From: Gremmenia infestans
Lineage: Eukaryota; Ascomycota; Leotiomycetes; Helotiales; Hamatocanthoscyphaceae
Reading direction: 5' to 3'
Length of the DNA: 64,000 nt
NCBI GenBank assembly: GCA_032629725.1
Contig: JAFEVB010000001.1
Span: forward strand, 434,001-498,000
Shown here: piece after piece, positions 11,632 to 22,796 of the stretch
How the letters are laid out: each line of letters begins with the position of its first letter
Numbering within the stretch: position 1 is the first letter of the stretch
Position numbers and translations under genes: made by a program
Notes under the pieces: model-generated
Seen by the model: the letters and a program-made list of their open reading frames with translations, nothing else
Database searches by the model: none
Told to the model about the DNA's origin: nothing

Positions 11632-12104
11632 AGGTTTTGTTGACTTGAGTATAAATAAAACTTCTAGCTTACTTTGATTAAGGGGCGGGGGCGGGGCTCA
11701 GCACTCTATACGAGTAATAGAGTAATAAGCGAATGAACTTACAGGACACTTAGAGCATTTCTGACTAAGCAACTCACCACGATCCACCAGATCCTCACCA
11801 ACTACTAGAACCACGTCCGAGGTATCTCACGAGTATTATCGCATTGCAACGGCACAATGCGAAGGAGATACCAATGGCCACAACACCTCACCGTCGTTAA
11901 GGCGCGCGATAAGGTAATGCCACGGAGATCTGCGCTCGCTTATAGTGATCCCGCCGCGTTTAGCGCATGCACAGCGAAACGCATGAAAATGTGACACCCA
12001 CCTTCGGTTTGCTCGCCTTACCTATCTAGGCATGGGGTAACATTGAAAAACAATGAGAGCTTTGTTATATGTATATCATTACATGAAAATCTACAACCAC
12101 CAGG
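11632..12104. other. divergent promoter region with G-rich tract
   Basis: It separates the F-box-like gene (minus) and the dehydroquinase-like gene (plus). It contains GGGGCGGGGGCGGGG at about 11681-11695 and no ORF of note. Confidence 0.45.
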
Positions 12105-13770
12105 ATGGCTGTGACTGCCACCAATGCAGACAAGCTATACAAAGATATCATTTCTCAAAGATACACTGAAGGGTTAAAAACGTACATTATAACTTTGAAG
12201 TTTTCGGACTTCACGCTGCTTGATCGGGAGCTCTTGGACCAAATAAGCTATGGAGGAGACCTATGGGAGTTCCGTGCAGATGTTCTGGAATATCCATCAA
12301 TAGAACAGACCCGCATTCCACCGCTCGAGCATGTCAAAAATCAACTTCAAACTCTCCGGAGTTTAACGACCCTTCCCGTGCTGTTCACAGTCCGGACAAT
12401 TTCACAAGGGGGCAAATTTCCTGACAATGCTGCTCAAGAAGCATTGACCATGATGAAGCTTGCGGTGGAGGTTGGCTGTGAATACATTGATGTAGAGCTC
12501 GACTGGCCATCATTCGTGGTTGAAGACATCCGTGCTAGCAAAGGTGGCTCGAAGATTGTCGCTTCATACCATGAATTTTCAGGGAATGTAAGATGGACAA
12601 GTGAGGCGCTACAAGAAAAATGCAGGGCAGCAGATACTATAGGCGGTATGGCAGCTACTTTCTTGTTGAACGGGTCACAATAACTGAATATTCGTCACAG
12701 ATATCACCAAGCTTTGCGTTCAAGCACTTGACATTAACGATAGTCACGAGCTTGCGCTCTATGCCCGTGGTTATCAACTGCGAATGGAGAAGCCAATCAT
12801 TGCCGTGGCAATGGGTCGCCATGGGCAATTGTCGCGGTTCACAGCAGCGGTCACGTTTGTGACGCACAAGCTGATATCGCAACCTCCTGGTAGTGACCAA
12901 TTGACTCTATCAGATATCAATCGGGCATTGTGTCTTTTGGGACAACTCCCAAAACGGAAGTTCTGCATCGTTGGAGGTGATATCGTCCACCGCCGGCTGT
13001 CAGCTTTCTTGGTTCCAGCATTCGAGGAGTTGGGATTACCATACTCGCTGTTTGAGGCAGGTCAGACTCTTGGAGCTGCCATTGCGAGACCGGATTTCGG
13101 TGGAGCTTGCTCTGCTGCTCCTGAGTTCGCAAGTTTTGAAGACGTTCAAAGAATATCACCGGCTGCGAGAAAAATTGGCAGAGTAGATACAATCTCAGTC
13201 ACAGATACATCACATGGACAATTATTATGCGGCGATAATACGACATGGGTGGCGATCAAAGCTTGCATTGAAAAAAATGACACCGGGGATTTTGAGAATT
13301 CCACAGCTCTCATCATCGGAGCTGATTACAGAGCCAGGGCTGCGTGTTATGCCGTTCAGTGTCTTGGTTTCGCAGATGTCATTATTGACAGTGGGGATGA
13401 AGAGAAGACTCAGGCAATTGTCTCTGACTTCCAGGGGCATCCCGTGAGCTTCAGAGTTGGTACACTTGCAGATATACGAGTATCAGAAATGGGCAATTTG
13501 AAGCGTAGATTAGTCGTCATCCGATGTGCGGAATACCCTCTGTTAAAGCAAGACATACACAATCTTGCGTCTCAGTGGTCTGCCTCAACTTTCATTGAAA
13601 TGGAACATACATCACACTCGGAAGACTTCACGCAAGATGCACTTCTTCGAGAATCTTGGGATTTTTTTACCGCCCACGATGTTTTCAGAGAACAAGCCTA
13701 TGTGTTATTTGAGACATGGTCCGGAAGAAGAGCCCCGAAATCAATTGACAATATGCATTCCGTCATGTAG
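12105..13770 (+). CDS. 3-dehydroquinate dehydratase (type I) fused to shikimate-dehydrogenase-like domain, QutR-like
   Basis: Two exons (12105-12645 and 12701-13770; 55-nt intron with TAACTGA branch) give 536 residues. Residues about 25-230 form a type I 3-dehydroquinase: WEFRAD substrate-binding motif, Glu131 (DVELDW), His156 (ASYHEF), Schiff-base Lys184 (GDITKLCV, restored exactly by the splice) and the MGRHGQLSR loop. All expected catalytic positions are present. Residues about 270-500 resemble shikimate dehydrogenase as in AROM, but the catalytic Lys region (usually VTIPLK) reads GGACSAAPEFASF, GDNTDW has become GDNTTW, and the nucleotide loop is GADYRARA. That half is probably not a working dehydrogenase. 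The order matches the end of AROM and of the quinate repressor QutR/QA-1S, but no shikimate-kinase-like part precedes it. It could be a quinate-pathway enzyme or a shortened repressor. It is convergent with the oxidase, 98 bp apart. Confidence 0.82.
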
Positions 13771-13868
13771 GCTGGATCGCTGTCGTTAGGCCGGTTTATT
13801 CAAGACCTCGCTGTAGTCATTCAAAGTATATAATTACAGATAGTTATGGTACAGCCATTGATCTATGT

Positions 13869-15527
13869 TCATCTTTGCCTTATCATCAAATCTGAAATAG
13901 ACGCCATTTCCTGTTGGTCCAATCTTCGCTTGGGATCTAGCATTGAGTCTTTGAACTTGCATATTTCCTCTCCTGATGGTTGTCTCCACTTCCACATCTT
14001 CGTGAAGTCGTTATGACAGTCCTCAAGTACATCAACGACATATTTCCCAAGTGTGGGAAGAAATTTGAACCCTGGACACACCGAGTCAGTCCAAAACACA
14101 TCACAGGTCCACACTTTACATACCATGACCAGATCCACCAGTAACTACAAGACAGTTCTCTATTCCAGGGACCCAGTCTATGACAAAGTCGAGATCGATG
14201 GCAAACGAATCCCAACAAATTTTCGCCGCTTTAATATCGCAGCCAACCAATTCTGGAATATTAGCTGAGATGAAATCTTTGACTGTATCCACCACAATCT
14301 TCGGAACATTTGTCCTCGAGGTGTAGTTCCACGGTTTTGATTTCGAAGTAAGTCTCTCTATGTCGGAATCAAAGGTGGGCTGTGTAGGATTTGTCCATTT
14401 AGGGGAGCGATGAAGAAATTTGAGTGTGCCATTGGCTTTATGGCAGTCAGCAAAAAGTTCAGGTACTCGCGACATTGATTCACTTACGGTCGATAGGAAA
14501 GCCGCTCAAACCTCCATCCTCATCATATCCAGTATAGTTCCAGGAGAAGACAGGAAACACCTCTGACCTGAACCTAGCTTGCAATTTAGCTGGAACGTTG
14601 ACATGTACAATGTTTGCTCCTGTGGTATTAACAATCTTTTCTAGCCCCGGAACCAATTCATGTGTTCGGGCCCCTGCGGCCATTAATACAATGTCGCTGA
14701 CATGCTCTCTGCCATCACTTGTCCTGATACCAGTAGCACGTTTGGGATCACCGCTCTGCCCGTCAGACGTCGGCGCATATAGGAATTTCTCAAACTTTCC
14801 AGCCACGCTGTCTAGGATGATTTTGGCACCTAACTGTTGTATTTTCCGCAGCGCAAAGAGACAGGCAGCATCCGCGTACACGAAACCAGCAAGAGTATCC
14901 AAAACGCCATCTACCGGAAGCCCTCTGCCTAGGCGGTCAAAGGGGTCGCATTTCTCTCTCGCCCATCCATTCTGAATCGCTCGCTGTCGCTCGGAAGAGT
15001 CGGTGATTCTATACTGCGAGTTTCCTTGGCCACTTGCTTCTAGGGTCTTCAGCGTAGCGATTTCGGCTTCAGCTATCGTTCCAGAGCCATGCATGCGAGT
15101 CCAGCCGCAGTTTACAAATAGAGGGGTTTCAGACTCGGTATTCCACTGCTTCCATTTTGAAATCGCTTCTGTGGCCAGAGTTGTATGAGCCGACTCGGAC
15201 CCGTACGCTGACCTGATGACTTTCATTGTATCTAATTGTATGCATCAGTATTTATATACATTCACTGGACTCCACCACCTTTCGATGGGATTTCGTTTAC
15301 CTGCGGATGCAGAATCGGCTCCTTGGAAAGCAGAGTACTCGGATTCGTTGAAATTCTGGTGGTCGAAGATGGTAACATCTTTATATCCTCCTTCAAGAAG
15401 ATGGAGAGCTGTTGACAAGCCAAAAGCTCCGGCACCTGCATTTATAAATTTAGGTCGATATCAAGTAAGTCTCGAGGCTGCAGTACGTACCAACAATTAT
15501 AACCGATCTATTCGCAGAGGTAGACAT
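13869..15527 (-). CDS. FAD-dependent oxidoreductase, fructosyl-amine/sarcosine oxidase type
   Basis: Five exons (15527-15491, 15435-15301, 15231-14488, 14435-14124, 14071-13869) give 476 residues with all phases agreeing. The N-terminus VIIVGAGAFGLSTA is the dinucleotide-binding GxGxxG motif for FAD. SADTMKVIRSAYG follows, spliced across exons 2/3, as in fungal amadoriases. KICWDSF contains the Cys at the place where family members attach FAD covalently, and GGSGHGFKFLP near the end is the second flavin-contact motif. Members oxidise secondary amines such as fructosyl amino acids, sarcosine or pipecolate, releasing H2O2. The C-terminus (...DLMIRQR) is not a clear PTS1 signal. The substrate cannot be told. 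It faces away from the MFS permease gene, with a common 747-bp upstream region. Confidence 0.83.
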
Positions 15528-16274
15528 ACTTCCAAAATCCAATCACATGTGACCTTCAAGCAGTAGTGAAGTCTGAGGATGACACTATTGATCTAGGGCA
15601 AAATATGGCAACGGGACGGCTTTAGAATGTGATATTAGACGAAGCTCTCTTGATCATCCAGCCACTAATAGTCACTCATACTGGAACCATAAAATGGCGT
15701 GATACACAAAATTCGAAAGTCTCTCTTGCCAACGTATCAAGACCCTCCCTGTCTTTAGGAGTCCTAGTGTTTTTTGCTCGTATCCAGATCCATCCCACCG
15801 GGTCGCTTGGTTTGGGTTTTAAGTACAAAATAGCCGATATTCAGAACCCTAGACCCATACTTTGCTTGATTTCCTTTGGCTGAACAGAGTTCCGGTTCTC
15901 ACGTGGGCCATGGATCAGGGACGAGCTCGGGAAATAACCTTACTCAAGCCGCGTTCAGACCGGTCCTAATCTCCTACATCCCACTTTCAAAGCTCGAAAA
16001 CTCAGAAAAGCCGCGTTTATATCGACCGCCCAGGCTGAAATTTCGAACATGTCCGTGGGTTTCGACCCGGTTTTATTGCAAGATAACAATTCGAGGCTGC
16101 GAGCACGCAATCTATTATGGAGCTCTGCGACAGATATCGGAAAGGGTCTTCCTGCTGCTGGAAGCATAAGAAGAGCGTGACCGATTCTCGGTTTCGCGGG
16201 TGTCACTTTTTTGAGGGTGGATATTTCCAAGGATATAAAACTTTTGAGCTTCTTCGAAAGGGATTCCTGTCATA
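15528..16274. other. bidirectional upstream region, oxidase and permease
   Basis: 747 bp between two divergent starts (15527 minus, 16275 plus), consistent with shared regulation. No gene is seen; an open frame at 15876-16169 has no family resemblance. Confidence 0.5.
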
Positions 16275-18143
16275 ATGGGGCTTCTGGTAAAGTTTGCCGA
16301 GTTCATTAAATGGTACCCGCGTGGGATGCCCGCTGAAGAGAGACGCCTGGTTTTCAAAGTCGATTGCCTCGTTCTGATCTACGCTTGTCTCTCATTCTTC
16401 ACAAAGTATCTGGATGTGTCTGCTCTGAGTAAGTCAATAAGTTCCAGCCTTTGATGGATTTTATCACGTGGACTAATACGTACACTTTCAAAGCCAATGC
16501 CTATGTGTCTGGGATGAAGGAAGATCTGCATTTGACCGGAAATAGATTGAATTATATCAATGCAGCATGTAAGCACACCTCCTAAGAGATCTCATTGAAG
16601 ATTCTTGCTGACTTTTCTGTTGCGGCACTTAGACGAGGTCGGATACGTTGTTTTCCAGGTCCCGTCTAACATACTGGTCACAAAGTACCCAGCCCACTAC
16701 TATCTACCCGCTGTTGAAATCTTCTGGGGGATTTTTACCTTGGGGACCGCTTTCGTCACAACGTATGAACAACTTGTGGTTATGCGATTCTTCGTCGGCC
16801 TCAGTTCCACAGCTTGCTATATCGGTTGCTTGACGGTCATCAGCTCGTACGTCCCGAACGATTCCTGGCGTAGGGTATTTATACTAATGGGTTATAGCTG
16901 GTATAAGAAGAATGAGCTCGGTAGACGCAATGCTCTATTCTGGTGCGCCAATCCTCTCGGGACGATGTTTGCTGGATATCTGCAGGCTGCTGCGTATACC
17001 AATCTCAATGGCCATAGCGGACTGCAGGGATGGAGGTCAGAATTCCTTTGTCACAGGCTATACGCTTATAGTGAGTAAGAACTGACTTGGCGTAGGTGGC
17101 TTTTCATCATATGCACCGTCATAACCATACCAATTGCATTTGTGTATGTTCCACCACTTTCATTTCAGTTTACCTACGTAGAATAAACTCACTAATACAT
17201 CTATAGTGGCTTCTTCTTTTTCCCAGACACTGCAGATACAACTACAACCCGATGGTTGAGCGACGATGAGAAAGCCCTCGCAAAAAGTCGCATCCAAGCT
17301 GATGGATTCATGCCTTCCAAAGGCGTAAACCTAGGTCTTTTCAAACGTTGTCTAAAGCGACTAGACTTCTACATCTTCGTACCGCTCACAGTCATCTTTT
17401 TCACGTGTCTATATGGATACAACACCCCCTACATCCTGTGGCTCAAGTCCCTGAAGAAGCCCAACTCCTCGAAGAAGAAATACACCATCCCAATGGTCAA
17501 CAACCTCGGGACGGTCTCGTCTGCTGTCGGCGTAGTCACCGCGATTTCCGTGTCATACTATACTGATATCAGCGGGTCACGCTGGGAGGCTGCGCTGCTG
17601 GCCGGCGTCGTTTGCTTGTTCAGTAATATTGTTCTCGCGGTGTGGAAGGTGCCGTACGGACTTCACTTCTTCTCATACATTGCGCTCGGTGCTGCGCATG
17701 GTATTGGCCCTCTGCTCGTCACATGGACAGGTGAAGCCCTTGCGGATGATTTGGAGACGCGATCCATCGTCTTTGCTGTGCAGAATACCTTTGGCGAAGT
17801 TGCGGGTCTGGTTGTGCCCCTGGTTGCGTGGCAGGTTTCGCATGCTCCTAGTTTCCGGGGCGGGTTCATCTGGGTATGTCTCAACTGGTGAATATGCTAT
17901 TTGAACTTTATCAAAGCTAACATTCTGCGCGTCTAGGCCGCCTGTATAAGTGCACTGTTCCTCGGCAACGCAGTTCTTATCGCTCTTGTACAGCGATCCA
18001 GAAAAATTCGCGCAAAGGGCATTGATGCTACTGGTGTGCCGAGTGAGGGAACAGTAGTCTCAGCAAGCGATGATAATGAATTGACACAGAAGAATATCCT
18101 GCAGGTGGCTGTTATGGCGGACAACCATCCGGAGGTGAAGTGA
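16275..18143 (+). CDS. MFS transporter, anion:cation symporter (Liz1/Fen2/Dal5-type) family
   Basis: Seven exons (16275-16428, 16494-16568, 16633-16846, 16898-17035, 17096-17143, 17207-17873, 17937-18143) give 500 residues. The start KFAEFIKWYPRGMPAEERRLVFKVD is the usual cytosolic lead-in of the Liz1/Fen2 pantothenate-type group of the ACS family. YLDVSALTNAYVSGMKEDL and the QAAAYTNLNGHSGLQGWRWLF segment before TM6 (restored by the 17036-17095 intron) are also characteristic. The total is consistent with 12 membrane segments. Known relatives carry vitamins, allantoate, nicotinate or other organic anions; the substrate here is unknown. Its position next to an amine oxidase and a dehydroquinase-like gene would fit uptake of a catabolic substrate, but this is inference. 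Confidence 0.85.
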
Positions 18144-19879
18144 TGCGATTTATTCACCGCCCGCTTCAAAGCACATTCCAGGCAAAAAAATATGGATTAG
18201 ATACCTAGACTCTTTTAGCACCTTAATGTACGAATTCGAAAAATAGTATAAGGAGAAGTCGTTGAGTTGGTGATTGGCGGTTTCTTATTACAGTCGTCTA
18301 TCCAATTTTCGCCAAGTGTGAGGCATCATATAATGTTAGACATGTGTTTGAATGCGATGTTCGAAAATTCGATATTAATGATTCTCGTGGAGATAGAACT
18401 ACCTTGGCTTGCATAGAACAGCAAATATCTTGCCTCGGATTAAAAGAGAGTCCAAAGATGGGTATTCTGCCAAACGTTCCTCTAGACTTTCACTCCGACT
18501 TGCAGAGTAAACCTCATTTTTCAGAGTCGCCTCATAGTTGTTTCGCTGTTTTAGTGCTAGATCTTTCGAAGTCATAATGCTGATTCGTTTTATTATCTTT
18601 TCTTTATGTGCCGTCTTTCTATTTTCTTCTCGAGTTCTCGGTGGTTTCTCTGACATGTGGCCTTCTTTGCTGTATCCTGTTATGCATGGATTTATACCAT
18701 GATTGCCACCACTTCCAAGCGGGATACTAGTAAAACTCGTTCACCGCTGTAATAGAATAGAAATCTTCCCGATTAGGATATGAGCAAGTTCAAATTAGCA
18801 TTCGGGATGGGAATGGAATGGCAAGTACGCCAAGGCGCGTCCCAGCAACCCCCGACCTTGCATGCGGGCCCCCCTCGCTCTCAGCGCTAATCAAGGTTTT
18901 GTACTAAAAGCTGTATAAAAATCGCAAAGTAAATCCTTTCACTTCATAAATCTGAATCCATATACTACTACAGTCTTAACAAGTCTAATATATTTCACTC
19001 AATACGTGGCGTTGCAAGTTAATCAGGTCGATTCATGTTTGTTTCATACCTATGCAAAAGAAATCCCCGAATCAGTGCTAAGCCCGGGCGCGCTTACCCA
19101 ATCTAGTAAGGTCATGAACACCACAGACTCCGCAATTCTCAACGTCGCGGGGTGAATATTTCCGCATCCAATGAGAGACTAGGAGACCGTTACCTTCCTC
19201 TCTTGATCAACATGCCATTTAACCGCCTATATCAAATGCATCTCTTCTGCATCCAAGTGACTTCATACCTGCACCACATAGCAGGGGAACAAGACTCCGT
19301 TCGTCTGGGATGCTCTGTACGGACTGTATGTACAAAGCGCAATACAAATCCCGGTATCTGTCTGTCAGTGTTGTACGGAGATACCACACGGTCGCGCGAA
19401 TCTTGTCGGCTGCTCAAGAATTGAACTCGGAATTGGGCAGTCCAAAAGAAAGAGTCCAACAAGTCAATCACCTCGCAGCTTGGCCTTCTTGGCTGCCGGC
19501 GATGATGCCAATTGAAGCCACAAACGAGTTACCGTGTTGGAACGCTGTCCAGAATTCCGAAGTCATGGATAAAGGACCCTTGCAGGATGATACTGTATTG
19601 TACGAGGTAGAGACCCTGGCACCATCCCACCCCCCACAACTTCACAAGCCAACAGGTCTGCATCTCCTTGTCTGTCCTTCATATGTATAGTCAGCCCTCC
19701 ATGTACTGTAGATCTACATGCCTTTCCTCGCGGCTACAACTCTCACTCTCCATTTCTCGCGGGTCATAACTCGAATAGTCTGTCTGTCTTTCGCCATCTA
19801 GTACGTCTTGAAGTTACTGGTGGTGTATGTAGCGGAGATACACCGCTTCTGATTACTCAGGTGGGCTGGCGAAGGCAGA
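18144..19879. other. gene-poor spacer
   Basis: About 1.7 kb with no supported gene. It includes a GC-rich patch near 18831-18895 inside AT-rich flanks. Short open frames at 19152-19424 and 19310-19690 lack any recognisable motif. Confidence 0.45.
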
Positions 19880-21343
19880 ATGAGTACCACCAAGCAGGAG
19901 AATGTCAAATGGGTTGATGTAAGAATTTATGTTTTACCCTGATATTCGCAACGATCTCAACGAAATATTATCTTAGACGCTACTTCTCTTCGCCCCAACT
20001 AACAAAATGGCTTATCAAAGGGCGTTCGAGGTTTCGCATCTCTCCTCGTGGTCTTTACACACCTTTGCCGTTCTTTCGATGAAGATATATTCAAACCGAC
20101 GTCCGCCGATGGAGCATCACCGCGCATAGTCCAGTTACCCATAATCCGCATCCTATTCCAAGGAAGAGTCGGAGTGACCATTTTCTCACTTGTTACGGGA
20201 TATGTGTGCGCTCTGAAACCAATCCGGCAATTCCGAGCGGGGAATCATGAGGCTGCGTTCACCTCCATCTCGAAAAGTGCCTTGCGACGAATACCGAGGC
20301 TTTTTCTACCCACGACAATCGCGACGGTCATCATATGGTTCATCTGTCAATTGGGGGCTTTTAATGTGGCAAAGCACAGTGATAGTTGGTGGATCGATCA
20401 TACATCGCCTAATTCATCGCCGAACATTGGGGAAGCTTTGAAGCAATTACTATATCACATTATTACGACTTGGACAAATCAATGGAATATCTACGATGCT
20501 AATCAGTGGACATTGCTTCCTCTGCTCAAAGGGAGTATATGGATATTCATGGTGATGATTGCAACAGCATACGTCAAGCCAAGGTATCGAATGATGGTGG
20601 AAATAGCATTCTTCACCTACTTCTATATCTGCAACGACCGTAAGTCCATCAACGATAACACGATAAGGGACACAAACTGACTCGTAAGAACAGCATTCGG
20701 AATGCAATTCTTCTACGGCGCCTTCCTCTCGGATCTGTCGCAGTGTCCTGGCCACGTATCCTGGTGCCAAGCCCGCAAATGGACGTCTAGATTCCTGGCA
20801 CCAGTTCTGATCTTCCTCGGTCTCATTCTCGCATCTTACCCCGAAGAAGAACCTCAGTGGACCCGCTGGTCTGAGGTCATGAAGAGAATCGCAGCTTGGA
20901 TATTTCCAGGCGATGCCAAGACCGCTCGATTCTACTCTGGCATTGGCCTGCAATTCGTCACACTCGGTATCCATTTCTCCCCCTCTGTCAAAAATGCCCT
21001 TTCGAACAAGTACCTGCTGTGGTTTGGGAAGAACTCGTTTGCGGTTTACCTGTTACACGGTACCCTTTTGAGGACCGTGCTTGTGTGGCTGTATTACGGC
21101 GTGCATGTGCCTGCAGATGTTATGGTTGAGGATAAGCTAGAACGGGGAATGTTGCCTATCTGTGGAAGGGCGAGGTTCTGGTTCTGGCTGCCGATTTGGT
21201 TTGTCATCTTGTACTCGTTGGCGAATCTCTGGACCAAGTACGTCGATGCATGGTGTGCGAGGGTGACGGAGAAATTGGTCAAGTACGTTTTTCAGGAGCC
21301 GAATGAAGATTTGGACGCAGAGAAGAGGCTTCTGCCTCAGTGA
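19880..21343 (+). CDS. membrane acyltransferase 3 family protein
   Basis: Three exons (19880-19918, 20021-20639, 20694-21343) give 435 residues. The tiny first exon, MSTTKQENVKWVD, joins in phase 0 to GVRGFASLLVVFTHLCR after a 102-nt intron with an ACTAAC branch point, making the VDGVRGFASL motif of acyltransferase-3 proteins. The His of VFTH in the first membrane segment is the expected active-site residue. Several more hydrophobic segments follow (for example SVGVTIFSLVTGYVC-like at about residue 55, and KGSIWIFMVMIATAYV). LLWFGKNSFAVYLLHGTLLR near the end is the conserved last-helix region. These enzymes acylate sugars, lipids or secondary metabolites at membranes. No biosynthetic cluster is adjacent, so the acceptor is unknown. 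Confidence 0.85.
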
Positions 21344-22796
21344 ACGGAATGTCAAGAAGTGCAGCTTGGCTTAGTCGATATACTCCGGTCCATCAAGGAA
21401 TCAATGACGAGGCAGTAGAAGGAAAGATGAGCCCAAAGAGATTCACAGGACGAGCGAGACGAAGAGTTATTTCCGGCGTTGAAGCATATAGATAGAACCA
21501 TGGACACAGCAGGTTAGGAGGCGTCGAAATGAATTTCAGCACACGTTTGCTGTGGGGTTTTGGATTAAATATCCACTAGAGGCATTTTCCGCCTTGAGAC
21601 TCAGAGCGCTAATGGGGAATCGAAACAGCATTGTCTGTCTACTGACATGATTTGACATGATATCAACACTAATACAGTATTGAACATGTGCATATAGTAT
21701 ACACAATGAATAAGTCCACCAACTATTTTCTTTACTTGATTGGCGCTGAATTTCCCGCTCAAGTCGATTCACACCCCAAGCAATATGAAACATGTAATAA
21801 GATCGGATTTTACATATTAATGAAAGGCAATTGAAAGAAAGTAGCTTAATTAAAGATCGACTTGTTGATGGCTGACTGAGTGACAAGTAGAGCAAATATA
21901 GAAATTCCGAAGAGTAAGGAGAATAACTGAGACATAGAGTCCTAGCTAGCGATGAGTGCAACCAAACTATGAATCTTCTTTACAATAACTTCGTGAAAGA
22001 CTACCTCTTCCACTAAATGAATCATCACGTGTTTCAATAAGGGTCTTCAAAATATAAGCCCTTCTTCATGCACGCAGCGCGAGTCAGCCTTGCTCCGGGT
22101 GGACTAAGCCTTACCGGCAGAGTTTTCAAATGAAGCTTCTGCTTCTGCTAGCAGGTTAGTTCTCTGATGGGCACCCTGAGGTAGATTAAGGCTCTCAAAA
22201 TAACGATTCAAGTGAAATATATTATGATAGAGAGAAAAAGAAAAAGTCAAAGTGACACAGACGTTTATTGAAGATCTCTTTTCCCTGACGACCGCCTTGC
22301 TAGCGCTGAGCTGATTCAACCACCGCCGCCCCGCTTGTTGACTCTCGCTAAAACAGCCGGTCCTGGAAAAGAAAGCGACACAAAAGTGTATCAAGGATCA
22401 ATCTTTCTTTGCCTTTGTTCTCCACGACTCTCTCCTCTCTCCTCCCCTCTTCTCCTCTTCTCTTCTCCCACTTCCACCCGCCTCGATTCACGGTACCTGT
22501 CAATTTATACCTACCTGTGTAGTCAATTCTGCCCTCAATCTTCTTGATCGTCTTATAATCGGTGATTCATTTACGGATCTGCGCATACTTCGTTGCTCCG
22601 CAGCCGCATTTATTCCATCACCTTGCAGACCGCCCAAAGACTCTCGACATCGAACGATTTCTCGAAAAGCCTCACCCCACACCTTGAAAAAGGGCAACTC
22701 GACACTCGACAACGACGACGACGACCGCGGACTCCTAACGCGACAAGAATTTTCCCAAACCTGCATCAATCATCCCTTCTGTGACTTTCAGTAGTC
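21344..22796. other. spacer and pyrimidine-rich leader of eIF2A gene
   Basis: The left part is AT-rich with no gene. The right part (about 22390-22796) is very pyrimidine-rich, with a CT-rich block at about 22428-22475, typical of the promoter/leader of highly expressed fungal housekeeping genes. Confidence 0.5.

Noticed and set aside
19310..19690. 126-codon plus-strand open frame
   Set aside because: Sequence does not look protein-like and overlaps competing frames on both strands.
21536..21961. 141-codon minus-strand open frame
   Set aside because: Unusual composition, no motif, no splice partners; likely chance in AT-rich DNA.
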